From: Simmondsia chinensis
Lineage: Eukaryota > Streptophyta > Magnoliopsida > Caryophyllales > Simmondsiaceae
Direction: 5' to 3'
DNA: 64,000 nt
Assembly (NCBI GenBank): GCA_018398585.1
Contig: JAGTTD010000011.1
Location: 20,823,346 to 20,887,345, forward strand
Part shown: piece after piece, positions 47,035 through 57,345 of the stretch
Position numbering within the stretch: the stretch's first letter is position 1
How the letters are laid out: each line of letters opens with the position of its first letter
Position numbers and translations under genes: made by a program
The notes under the pieces: generated by a model
Told to the model about the DNA's origin: nothing
Databases searched by the model: none
The model's input: only the letters and a program-made list of their open reading frames with translations

Positions 47035-47205
47035 GCATCTCAGTGGCGGCTTCTCTTTCTTATGGGTTATCACCCAGGAGTCAGAGCTTGATTCTCACTG
47101 AAGATATACTGAGGAGGTAATAATACAGGCATCTCAGTAGTGGCTTCTCTTACTTATGGGTCATCGCCCAGGAGTCGGAGCTTGATTCTCGCTGCAGATA
47201 TGCTT
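47035..47205 (+). repeat. Tandem pair of tRNA-like modules
   Basis: Two copies 94 bp apart begin at 47035 and 47129: gcatctcagtrgyggcttct, then ttatgggtyatcrcccaggag, then gagcttgattct. ctcagtgg resembles box A, and gcttgattc resembles box B, at tRNA-like spacing. It may be a dimeric tRNA-derived SINE or a duplicated SINE head. No A tail or clear target duplication is seen. Confidence 0.45.
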
Positions 47206-47556
47206 ATATTGACTTGAGTAAATAAAGAGAAAAAATGGCGCAAAAATATTTTGTTTGGACATACTTGATAAGTGTTGTTATGAGTGGTATATTTTTTGTC
47301 CTCTATTCAGTTTGAATATCTTAAGATTAGAAAGAGCGGATAAACTTAATTTGCTCAGCTAATTTTTGAATTCAATTACCTAGGTAATTGACATATTTTT
47401 CCTTGGAAAGATGGTTTTGCCTTTAGAACCTTAAACTTTGAGCCTCAGTTATTCTTCTTTAATTCAAAGTGTACCTGATTTGAATTGTGGTAAAATTCTT
47501 AAAAAACATGAGATCCTATGCTTTAATATTTTGCCTTGCTCGAGGATGAGCAAGAT

Positions 47557-47574
47557 TTAAGTTTGGGAGCATTT
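47557..47574 (+). other. Polypurine tract region of the Athila-like element
   Basis: taagtttgggagcatt lies directly before the 3' LTR (tgataagtc at 47575), preceded by ttgctcgaggatgagcaa. Both words are typical of the 3' end of plant Athila/Tat-type elements. Confidence 0.7.
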
Positions 47575-49747
47575 TGATAAGTCTAAATTAGTATATAAAT
47601 TTTTTATATTATTTTAATATATTTTTAAACATTTTGCATCAAATTTTTATCGCTTTTGCTCGATTTTGCTCATATTCCCAGTTTCTTGCAAAAACACTCA
47701 TTTTATGCTAAATCTTGCTAGGTTTTATTATTAAAATCAACAAGTAAAAGCAAGATACACCAAAACAAAGCAAAAAATGGGAAAAACATAATAATTAACA
47801 AGGCTAAAGGAAGAACACAACAAGTTCATGCACAATAAAATTCAACTTGCAAAAATGGGTAACAAAATGCACAAATCAAGTGCAAGGATTAATTAAACGA
47901 TGCATTAACATGAAAAAGTTGATGTAAACTCTGAATTTAGGTGGGTCTAACTCAAAAATTTGAAGAAAATCAGCAAAGAACAGCAAGAACAGAGAAAATG
48001 CACCAAGCTCAACCAATCCATTTCAACTTGCAATTTTGGGTGGCAAAATGAACAAATAACATGAAAGAACTTCTTGAACACTTCATTAACATGTTCAAGT
48101 TGATGTTAAAGCTGATTTTGGGTGGTGCAAAGCAATAAGAAAATGAAAAAAAATTGAGTTGAACAACCATTGCAGAATCTGGGCAGCAAGGGTGCAGATG
48201 GTGGTGCAATCAGCTTCAACTTGCATTGTGGGAGCAAAAACTCAATTCTTTTTACCCAAATTCATTTTACAAACATATTTTAACATGTATTAACTCATAT
48301 TTTGCAAGTGTTTGGCAGTGGAATTCAGAAAAAATTTAAAAAAAATGGATGAACAAGCAACAATACTGCAGCTGCAAAAATTTGACAGATTTTGCACAAC
48401 TTGCTCACTTTCTCCACTTTGGGCGGCAATATTATGCAATATTTTGGCTCAAATTTATTTTATACACCTTATAAAACATGCACCGAGAAAAAAAAAATGG
48501 ATGAACAAATTAGCTTCAGTAGCAGCCACAACATTCAGCTAATGAGGATGAAGTTTGATATTTTTTTATCCTAGCTCAACTACTATAAATAGGGGATGGC
48601 ATGGGGGTGTTTAAGAATTAGATTTCAATACAAAAATCACAAGATTTGAGTGAGAAAAGAGAGAAAAACCGTGAGAAAGAGGAAAGGAGAAGGAAGGAAG
48701 AAAGTTTGGTTTGTAATTTTGTATTTTTTGTTCTTTCTATCCTTTTTTCTTTCCTAAGTTCATAAATTTTGTGTTTATAATATTTAATATCAAGTTTATC
48801 ATGAAATAATTTTGTTATTCTGAGGCTACGATATAGCCAAAGTTGTAATATACGCTTATTTCTAATTCAAAGTATTCAATGTTTATGTTATTATGTTGTT
48901 GAAGTATTTATCATTGTTCTTCATGAGTTTTAAATGCTTGATCACCATTTAAAGCCTATAGTGATTCATAATGAGTCCGAGAAGAGATTTATGATGATTG
49001 CTGAGGTGATCAGCACCACAAATTGGGCGAATGCTAGGGAGAGATTAACGCAATTTGTGTGGTTTTCAAAAAAAAAATCATAGAGCTTTAAAAACTCTTT
49101 TCTTATTTAAATTTATGCACAATAGTGATGGGTTAATATGTTTAAGAGTATGCTAAATGTTGCTTGAGAGAGAATATTTCGTAAATTAGGATTTTCACCC
49201 ATCAACACACAGTAACAACTTCAAGATCGAGAATAGAAAAGGCGTATTGATGTAAATAAGGTGAAATTGGATACCTTAGACTTTATAAAACTGATAAAAA
49301 CCAATAAAAAATTAGCACATTCTAATCTCATTTTAACTTTTTTTTTTAAATTTTATTTTACTTTATTTCATATCAAAATCCTAAATTTTTCGTTCTTTCA
49401 AATAGCATTGAAGTTACTAATTTTGGTATTCACTCAATACAATCCTCGTAGGAACGGTACTCTACTAAGGAACATACCTAGTGTCACAAGGGCTCCCGCC
49501 TACGCAGGGTCTGGGGGGGGGGGGGGGGGGGGGGCGGATATACGCAGCCTTCCCCTTTTAGGGTGTTAACCTGAAGAGAGGCTATTTCCCAGTGCCCCCA
49601 ACCTGAGGGTGATGACTTCCCAGGAGGTCACCCATCCTAGTACTACTCTAGCCCAAGTACGCTTAACGTAGGAACGGTACTCTACTAACTTCTATATTAC
49701 TTGGTACGACTTGTGCACTTGCTAACACATACGCAAAGTTTGCATCA
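47575..49747 (+). repeat. 3' LTR of the Athila-like element, with SINE insertion
   Basis: A 2,173-bp partner of 42295-44314. It carries the 5S-SINE at 49469-49666 plus its 22-bp target duplication. Without them it is about 1.95 kb. Confidence 0.95.
49469..49666 (-). mobile_element. 5S-rRNA-derived SINE, copy 3 (5' truncated, inverted)
   Basis: A 198-bp element inside the Athila-like 3' LTR, flanked by a perfect 22-bp duplication of LTR sequence (49447-49468 and 49667-49688). The other LTR (about 44236-44262) gives the empty site. On the minus strand it starts ttaagcgtacttgggctaga, exactly at box A of 5S rRNA, so the first ~50 nt of the 5S head are missing. It continues gtagtactaggatgggtgac, then the shared body and cagaccctgcgtaggcggg. 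A C22 run on the minus strand (G22 at 49513-49534) replaces a shorter C-rich stretch in the other copies. Truncation from the 5' end and a long duplication are hallmarks of LINE-type integration. Confidence 0.93.
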
Positions 49748-49752
49748 CGTAG

Positions 49753-50100
49753 GAAAGAGTTCGCTGCAAAGAGCTCGCTGATCAATCGGAACCCAATGTA
49801 TGCGCTACGTATAAATATGACGTGAGGGTTTCCATATTAGATATCCAATAAAGCGAGTCCCATCATCATTGAGAGAGAAAGGAAGTGAATTGTAATTCTT
49901 CCATTATTTCGATCAATAAAGATTCTCCATCTCCGCCTGTGGTTTTCCTTCCCTTCTCGATTGAAGATGGGTTTCCACTTAAATCATTGTCTCCTTCATT
50001 TATTCTCTTTTATCATGTTATTTACTTCATATTTATTGTAGCATTTGAATCGAATCTAGAGTTTTGGGTATTTTATTCTTCACAAATTGGTATAAGAGCC
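49753..50100 (+). repeat. 5' LTR of copia element 2, second part, and primer-binding site
   Basis: Continues the LTR interrupted at 42294. It contains gatcaatcgg, a TATA box tataaata (49810-49817), gtgaattgtaattctt and the end cttcaca at 50084, parallel to element 1. ttggtataagagcc (50087-50100) is the primer-binding site with two changes. Confidence 0.88.
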
Positions 50101-50121
50101 CTAGTTATTCGATTTAGTACT

Positions 50122-50898
50122 ATGATGTCCATTGTGAAATCTGAAGTTGAGAAGTTTTGTGGTCAAGGGAGTTTCAGTTTTTCGCAAATTCGTATGAAGG
50201 GTCTGTTGACTCAGAACGGCTTGAAGAAAGCTTTGGACGGGAAAGAGAAGAAGCCAGAGAGTTTGTCAGAAGGACAATGGGAGAAGTTAGACCAAAATGC
50301 TCTAACCACTATTCAGATGTGTCTTACTGATGATGTTTTAACAGAATTTTTGGGAGTGAAAACCGTTAAGGCGTTGTGGGAGAAATTGCATGAGATGTTC
50401 TACGTTAAGTCTATCTCCAACAAACTTGCAGTTAAGCGCCGGTTGTTTACCTTTTGTATGCTAGAAGGTACGTCTCTTAAGAATCATATTAATTAATTTA
50501 ACTTTATTATTCAAGATTTAAAGGAGCTTGATGATGCTCCTAAGGATAAAGATCAGGCTATGTTATTGTTGTGTTCTCTCTCTAGCTCTTATAAAGGCTT
50601 TATTGAAAGCATGATTTATGGTGGTAGAAAAACTATCACAGTTGATGAGGTTAAAAAAAATTTACTCAGTAAAGAACGAGTAGATAAGGAGTTGTCTGAC
50701 TCCGTTTATGACTTTGGAAATTGTTTGTTGGTGAGAGGAAGAACTGAAACAAGAGGATCTGATAATGGTGGAAACAAGTCTAGGTCTAAGTATAGACATA
50801 AAGACCTACCCTGTAATTACTGTCATAAGAAAGAGCACATTAAGAGGAAATGTTATAAGCTTAAGGGAAAACTGAAAACCAATAACAGAAAGGACTAG
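50122..50898 (+). pseudogene. gag of copia element 2
   Basis: Starts MMSIVKSEVEKFCGQGSFSF at 50122 and runs open for 124 codons to a TAA at 50494 (IN*FNF). It continues in the same frame through LLLCSLSSSYKGFIESMIYG and ITVDEVKKNLLSKERVDKEL. The zinc knuckle CNYCHKKEHIKRKC (CX2CX4HX4C) is intact here. Coding density is better preserved than in element 1, and the intact ATG helps define the start that element 1 has lost. Only one stop interrupts gag up to 50896. Confidence 0.92.
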
Positions 50899-51948
50899 AA
50901 AAGCAACGATAAACCCGCAGAAGCTAGTGTAGTTAAAGATGAGAGTGATGTTGATGTTCTGTTAGTGACCGAATCTCAATCTAGATCTACAGACAATTGA
51001 ATTCTGGATTCGGGTTGCTCCTATGACGTTTTTCCAAATAAAGACTGGTTCACCACATATGTGTCAATTCAGGGTGGAGTTGTTCTAATGGGTAATGATG
51101 CAGCATGCAGAGTTTTGGGTATAGGAACAATTCGAGTTAAGATGTTTGATGGCATTGTTAGGACATTGAGTGACGTTCGTCAAGTTCCATATTTAAAGAA
51201 GAATCTTATATCTTTAGGTACCCTTTATGGAAGAATCTTATCTCTTTAGGTACCCTTGATTCTCATGGGTACAAATACGTAGCTGAACGTGAAGTTATGA
51301 TGGTCAATAAGGGGTGCTTTGATTGTGATGAAAGGCAGAAGGGTAGGAATACTGTGTGAACTTGTTGGTTCCACAGTGACAGGATCAGTAGTTGTTTCTT
51401 CATCATCTTTGACAAGTCTAGATATCACTAAGATATGGCACATGAGGCTTGGTCCTATGGGTGATAAGGGCCTGTCTGAGCTCAGTAAAAGGGGCTTGTT
51501 ATGTGGTAGGTCTACAGAACTGATGGAATTCTGTGAGTATTGCATTTATAAGAAGCAGATGAGAGAGTCAGCATCAAACAGGCAGTGCACAAGACTAAGG
51601 GGATGTTAGACTACGTATATTGAGATTTATGGGGACCTTCCAAAGTTGCTTCCAAAGGTGGTTCCATGTATCTTCTAATGTTTACTGATGACTTTTCCAG
51701 GAAAGTTTGGGTCTACTTCTTAAAACAGAAGAATGAAGTGTATGATACTTTTAAGAAATGGAAGGCTTTACTTGAGAAGCAAACTGGGAAGCAGATTAAG
51801 AGGTTGAGGACATACAATAGCCTTGAATATGTTGAGGGTGACTTCACTAAATTCTGTGAATATCAAGGAATTATCAGGCATAGAACTTGCATAGATACAC
51901 CTCAGCAAAATGGAGTTTCAGAAAGGCTGAATAGAACATTGCTAGAAT
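50899..51948 (+). pseudogene. Protease and integrase (partial) of copia element 2
   Basis: The protease block [10 protein letters not shown] near 51002 has the D-S-G motif. [20 protein letters not shown] follows, then [21 protein letters not shown] 32-bp tandem duplication at 51199-51262 breaks the frame. The integrase zinc domain reads IWHMRLGPMGDKGLSELSKR (second His changed to Pro) and EFCEYCIYKKQ. The core contains MFTDDFSRKVWVYFLKQKNE and TPQQNGVSERLNRTLLE, where it is cut off at 51948. The catalytic Glu region is included, but everything downstream is lost. Confidence 0.9.
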
Positions 51949-52245
51949 AGAACAAAGGAAAACAAGTCTATTCTTGATTCTCACAACCCCAGAATAAGAA
52001 ATAACACATAAAGGAATAAAATCTATGAAAAATTGAATGAATAAAACCCTAATATTTCTCTTCTTTCAACAGAGGAGCTAATTCACCTGAATAAAGGACT
52101 AAAAATTAAGACAGATAAATAATAAAATCAATTAATCTATATTAAGCTTTTCCTACTTGAAGTTAAATGCCCAGTTCACCCCTTTTCAGAGAGTCTCTCC
52201 CATCTCGCCAAGCTTGCCGACTCACCAAGATCCAATCCGCCAAGT
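51949..52245 (-). repeat. LTR fragment of the 1994-5345 family
   Basis: Contains ttgattctcacaaccccagaataagaa, gaattgaatgaataaaacccta-like and agaggagcta words, in the order seen in 2090-2200, and ends cgccaagcttgccgac. It starts mid-LTR exactly where copia element 2 pol stops. It therefore marks either a deletion junction or an insertion that removed the rest of the copia element. Confidence 0.65.
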
Positions 52246-52870
52246 AACCTGTTGGTATATTGTCAAAATAAGTAAAAGATGATGTGGTATCTTTTTGGTG
52301 AATAGGTGTGTCTCTTTGTGAAGATATTTGTCTCTCCATGAAGGAACGTGTCTCTTCATGAAATGACACTTGAAATATAAATACCCCCTCCATTCTCATG
52401 ATTAGGACATATCAAAATAGACTTGAAAAAATCATCATTCTCGCATTCTTTAAGTCTCGGTTATACATCTTGTCTATGCTCTTATACTCACTTTGTTTCG
52501 GTTTTATTGTATCCCTCAGACTATTTTGGTATTCATGAAATATGTCTTGTTCGAAATTGTTTGCTATGTGCCTCGAAGCCAATGACTGAATTCGATACTT
52601 GTTTAACATTTCCCTAACACACTTAAGACTTAATTTCATTCATGAAAATGGCTTTTCTCTTGGTGTGTTGATGGCGAACCTTGAATTTATGAAATCATGG
52701 AGTTCTCATGATATATGAAAATTTGAGTATTATATAGTGTTATTATGTAGTGTTCTTAAAACCAAAGTTAAGAACCCCTGATTTTTTATGTTGGTAATAT
52801 TTGTGTCATGTAATTTGTGATTGTCATTGAGTCATGTTTTGACCAAAAGGAAAATCATGACATGTGGTAT
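52246..52870. other. Spacer with a possible LTR-like promoter
   Basis: Three imperfect copies of gtctcty..tgaa lie at about 52310-52360, followed by aatataaatacc (52375), a TATA-like sequence. This could be part of another LTR, but no partner was found. No coding domain. Confidence 0.35.
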
Positions 52871-53914
52871 TGTTTCGGGTAAAATTGGTCAGGGTTACCT
52901 AATTGTCCCCAGGTAACAAATATTTGTAGGTTCTGGATGAAAGCTGGGCTCAAGCTCTCGTTGGAACGTAGCAGCGAGCGCATTTAACCTGGGTATACCT
53001 GCAAAACCAGCAAGGCCGTCAGAGGAACCCGCGGTGGCTTGGATTGCGGGGGACCCTTCCGATGCCTAAGTAAGTAGCAGCAATAAGAATGCATAAAGTA
53101 AATAATACTTGATGAGTACGGGTGAGCTGGAGGAGAGTGGAGCAACCGAGGAGGAAACCATGGAGGGGAGGGTGCAAACCCGGGTCCTAGTAAAGGGAGA
53201 GACGTGAGGTCTCTTAGGAGAGAGACAGAAGGGTGGATTGTGTCGGGAATGAAGCCTTGGGAGGCTTTAGGGGAGAGATATCGGGCAAAGCCCTTGAGAG
53301 CTTGCCTTGAATGAGAGGAGTAGGGGTTGTATTTATAGGAAATGGAGGGTTGGTGGTGCTGGCGGTAGTTGGGGGCTGACGGTACCAGGAGTGTGGGATG
53401 TCTTAGCGTGGGGGGTAAAGTTGAGGTTTGGTATTGATTGGCCAGGCGTGAGGTGGTACCGCCTTGGTTTGTACATGGTAGTAAGAGGATGATGAGTGCA
53501 TACCGCAAGCAGGTAGGCAGCAGTCTGGAATGGCAATACTGTGATAGGAGTGAAGGTAAGCGGTATTAGGGGACGATGATTGCATATCGTGGGTAGTTGG
53601 CAGCCTGGGCCGATGGTGTTGAGGTACACGGTAGGGTGGTGCCTCTAGAACGTGGGAGGCGGAGATATGCCATGGGTAGGCAGGCGATAGTCTGAATTGG
53701 CGGTACCGGGAAAGTGGGGTTGTTTAGCGTGGGGGTTTAAGGGTGGGTGTGCACTATAAGTGGAGAGATGGCGTTAGTTGGAGGTTGGTGGAATTATGAC
53801 CTTCCGTGACAGAGGTGTCTCTCAGTAAACGTTATGATTAAGAGGATGAGGTGTTGGCTGTAAGGAGATGCTACCGTGAGGAGGAAATTATACCGCAACA
53901 AGTTATTCATAACA
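52871..53914 (-). repeat. 3' LTR of the gag-pol-less element
   Basis: A 1,044-bp LTR with ends tgtttcggg and cataaca on the plus strand, homologous to 59428-60453 and, more distantly, 61065-62120. Rich in ggtaccgcc-type words. Confidence 0.88.
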
Positions 53915-53930
53915 GTTAGCCCCCCAGTCC
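53915..53930 (-). other. Polypurine tract of the gag-pol-less element
   Basis: The minus strand reads ggactggggggctaac directly before the LTR start tgttatga. The related element at 61065 has ggagtggggggctac at the same place. Confidence 0.75.
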
Positions 53931-54450
53931 ATGGGTGAATGGGGACCTTTTCACATTCGGCTGTGGAGTGTATGATTTATCGTGACCTGTTTATGGCTTA
54001 TCTTGCTTATCATGACTGGGGATTTTGCAAAGTTTAGGCATGACGCAAAAAAGGCGCGACTCTCGTGTTGGCAAGAGCAAAGGCGCATGGCTTTCTTGGG
54101 AACACGCGGGTCATTAATGCTTTGTCGACTATGAAGTACGAGTGATAGGGTCTGTCCTGTCAACCTAGACTTGATTAAATCTATATCGCTCTTTGTGAGG
54201 GTAAATATGAGCCGTTAATATGCTCTGGAATCTCAAATACGTTTCATCTTCCTCGTTTCACATCCTCCGCGTTTCATCTCGTCCCTTTTCATCTTCCCGT
54301 TTCCTCGTTTCTTAAGTTTTAAAGCCCTAAAAGCTTTACCTCTATTTCCACTATGTTTTTTACTCTTTCATTCACGATATTTGCTCTTCTCTAGTTTGAA
54401 TTTAACTTGGGTTGAGTGAGAATTTTGATTTTCTACTTCTTTCTTCAACA

Positions 54451-56362
54451 ATGGCTGAGGTTCCTGAGGTCCATATTCAAGGCATCCAGGCTGAGAACAT
54501 GGTAGTGAAATTGTTGTTTACGCCGGGCGAGTAGCCGAGGAGGTGGGTGATACTCCTAGGCATGTGAAGAATCTTAATCTTTGAGACAACCATCTGGGGG
54601 TGGGGTTGCTCCCGACCCTATTCCCAAGTGTTTTCCTGTTGCACATTGGAGGGAGGAGCAGGCTGGGCTTACTAAGGAATTTCCTGAGGCATTTCGTGCT
54701 CGTCCTCTTTATTCCTTTGTGTCCTAGATGGCAGGCGAAGAAGGGATTGCAATTTAGGTGCCAGGTATTTTTTCCCTAATTACTTCGCGTTTCGCGATCC
54801 TAAAGAGGACGAGTGTCCTCTATTTCCGCTGCTAGGCTTTTTTGCGATTAGTGTAGATGCTCTCGATGCGGGTTTTAGGTTTCCTATTCCTCATTTTGTT
54901 GCTAACGTATTGTACTTGTATATGATTTGCTTTGGTCAAATTACTTCAAATTGGTATAGGAATATTTATGGCTTTTAATGGATTTCGACCAACTCGCAAT
55001 ATTGTTGATATCTTACTTCATGCAAAGGTAGTTAATAGCGGGACATCTTTGAGCGTCGAGGTTGGGCTGTCTTTGTCAAGAGTCTTCCTTCTAATATAAA
55101 AAGCTGGATGAATAAATTTATTCTTGAGTTGTCCCTGTTATCCTATGAAGTGGTAGACCGTGTATAAGCCTCCTTGACCTGCCTTTGATACTATGACTCC
55201 GGAAGAATGTACAATATATGGCTATTTAACTGGAGATTTCGAGGGGGATAAGTTTTTAGTAATACGAGAGATATTGGAGCAGGAGATTGTTTTGGCAAAA
55301 GTCGGCTTTAGCTAGAAAGAGTATCCAGGTAAATGTTTTATTGAATACGCTCTCGGTTATCCTTTCTTGTGTTTGGTGGGATCTTAACTTGGCCTTTTTT
55401 TCCTTTTCTTAGCTGAAGAACTCGAGGCACTAGACATCTGGAGCTTCTATTCTCTTCCTATTGGCAAGAAGGGACAAAGAAGGCACCCTGCTCCTAAAAA
55501 ACGCAAGGCAGTGCAGGCATCATTGCGCCAACCCTCTTCGTCTCCTGTGGGGAAGGCGCCTGCACACAAGCATCATCGTTTAGAAAGTAGGCGAGTTCCA
55601 GCATCCTATGATGACCTTTCCATTGATACGGAACCTATCTTGGCTAGTGGGGAGGGCTCGCCTTCGGTGGAACGGGATCCTCCTTCAGAGACCCCTGAGA
55701 GGGTTATAGTTACGAGTTTGGGCAGTGAACCCAGAGAGAGTTGTTAAGAGGATTGGAGCCATCTTCTTCCTCTATTAGTGGTGACTTTGGATCCCTTAGT
55801 CAACATTTGAAGGGGCTTGTGCCTAGGGATCTGGGAAGAGAGTACGAAGCCCCCTCACCTAAGTTGGCGTCTCTTATTTCTCAGAAGTGCAGGTAGCATT
55901 GGTGGCATTATTAAAGAAGGAGTCTAGCCTTCATCGACTCCAAGATGAACTCACATATTCCTTAACCGCCTTGAAGCATTCCCAAGAAGCTGAACAATGC
56001 CAAGCGAGGGCAAATGAAGAGCTAGAAGCCAAGAATGAAGAGTTGAGAACCGAGAATAATGGGTTAAGGACGTCCATACAAGAAACTCAAGATAAGCTTA
56101 CAAGGCCCCTTGCCGGAATCCCCTCTTGGTTGGCTAATGCGAAGAAGGTTGCTGTGGAAGATTATCTTGCTACTTTGAGTTTTTCGATGAGGCCAGTTAG
56201 GGGTAGTGGGCCGAGATTGATAAGGCTCTAGCCAAATTTAAGGAGAAGGTGCAAAGTGCTAACCCGCAACTAGATCTGGCCCCACTTCAGAAGGTGGTGG
56301 ACGAGGTGAATGAGGAAATTGAAGAAGAAGGGGAGAGCAAGTCTGGTACTGAGGTAGACTAA
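54451..56362 (+). pseudogene. Antisense gene: Transposase_28-like plant transposon protein with coiled coil
   Basis: ATG at 54451 (MAEVPEVHIQGIQAENMVVK) follows a pyrimidine-rich leader. The domain part, in pieces across frames, reads YFPNYFAFRDPKED, GFRFPIPHFVANVLYLYMIC, FGQITSNWYRNIYGF and RRGWAVFVKSLPSNIKSWMN. These fit the pattern of the plant transposon protein family (Transposase_28-like: a GFRFP..PFV..VL block, then QL.PNSWR, then GW..FS..P). The C-terminal part, open at 55887-56231, is a coiled coil (EELEAKNEELRTENNGLRTS) with AKKVAVEDYLATLSF, and it ends EEIEEEGESKSGTEVD with TAA at 56360-56362. Stops and frame changes make it a pseudogene. It is antisense to its host element, as in the Tat element at 24420-27643. 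Its function is unknown. Confidence 0.65.
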
Positions 56363-57345
56363 AAATGTTGTTTTTTTAGGTTGGACTCTTTTTTCTAACC
56401 TTTTAGTATATATTTGCTGTAATTAGACTTGGTTTAGATTTGCTTTTTCCCTTCTTATTTGCGTTAGAAGGCGTTTTTGCTTTGGGTATGATAATACTTG
56501 TAAATGTTTAGATGAGCCAAGTGTTGGGTTTTTTTATATTGCTTAACATATGCATACCAATACTACCGGTTGGCATCACATGTTAGGTGTGATCTTTCTT
56601 GATGCTTACATAACGCCATCAAGGAGCTCCTTTGATGGTTGCTTTGCATACAAAGCATTTTTGTTCAAGGCGTCTAGTGTGTAAACGCATTTGAGGTTGA
56701 CTAATTATTAGGAAATGTGGGATAGTGATGGATAGCGTCTACAAATATATATATATATACCATTGATGGATAGTTCCCTCGAGTATTTTTACCGTGAGTA
56801 ATTATTAGGCGTCACGGTTTTGTTAGGCGGAAGGGGAGTAGCAGCTCCCTTGTTGTCTTTATTCATGATTTTAAGCTTCAGGTGCGAGTATTTCTACTCG
56901 CCAGGCATACACAGTTGCGCTAGTGTATTATGATTTTGGCGCAACTTAATGTTATGATTTTGCCAAATTTGGCTGCTGGATGAGTTATAAATTGGGTTAA
57001 TTTTGTAATTTGCAACTTATGGGTTTTGACCCTTTGCATTACTGGATCATGATGATCAGCCCTGAACCCCTAGCCGTGGGCTGAGGTGGAGTGTATTGTG
57101 GATAATAAGTAACCACGGGCTCCCATATTAGGTGAGAGTTTACCGCGCCCAAATACTTCATGCTTCTATTTCACTTGGAGCAAAAACAACCGCCAGCCCT
57201 CGGTATTAGAGGGAACAAAAATAACTACAAGCTCTCACATTAGGTGAAATATTAATGCGCCCAAATACTTCATGCTCCCAATGTCACCTGGAGCAGAACA
57301 CAACCGACCGCCCGCCCCGGTGTTAGGTGGGGCTCACACAACCGT
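56363..57345. other. Non-coding interior downstream of the antisense gene
   Basis: T-rich sequence just after the stop (56365-56460), possibly the 3' UTR of the antisense transcript. An (at)n tract lies at about 56745-56760. From ~57060 the recurrent word agcccc..agccgtgggctga appears, followed by the first degenerate units of the minisatellite. No further gene. Confidence 0.5.

Larger units (their letters stand above)
42295..49747 (+). mobile_element. Pol-less Ty3/Athila-like element (LARD-type), nested
   Basis: A 7.45-kb element with ~2-kb LTRs (42295-44314 and 47575-49747) and a perfect 5-bp target duplication cgtag (42290-42294 and 49748-49752). The primer-binding site tggcgccgtggctaggg matches the Asp-tRNA type used by Athila and related Ty3 elements. 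The interior holds only gag-like coding sequence and a long 3' untranslated region, without protease, RT, RNase H or integrase. It is therefore a large non-autonomous derivative. It landed in the LTR of copia element 2, and its own 3' LTR later received a 5S-SINE. Confidence 0.93.
42198..51948 (+). mobile_element. Copia element 2, split by a nested insertion and 3' truncated
   Basis: A relative of copia element 1. Its 5' LTR begins at 42198 (tgttaag..tcccaaattccttg, matching tgttagg..ctcaaaattccttag at 8711). It is interrupted at 42294 by the 7.5-kb element 42295-49747 and resumes at 49753. The interior has gag (50122) and pol as far as the integrase core, ending abruptly at 51948 after SERLNRTLLE, where an LTR fragment of another family begins. 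RT, RNase H and the 3' LTR are missing. Without the insert about 2.3 kb remain. Confidence 0.88.

Noticed and set aside
53333..53629. Overlapping minus-strand frames in the LTR of the gag-pol-less element
   Set aside because: They lie entirely in LTR sequence rich in ggtaccgcc words and are broken in the other LTR.
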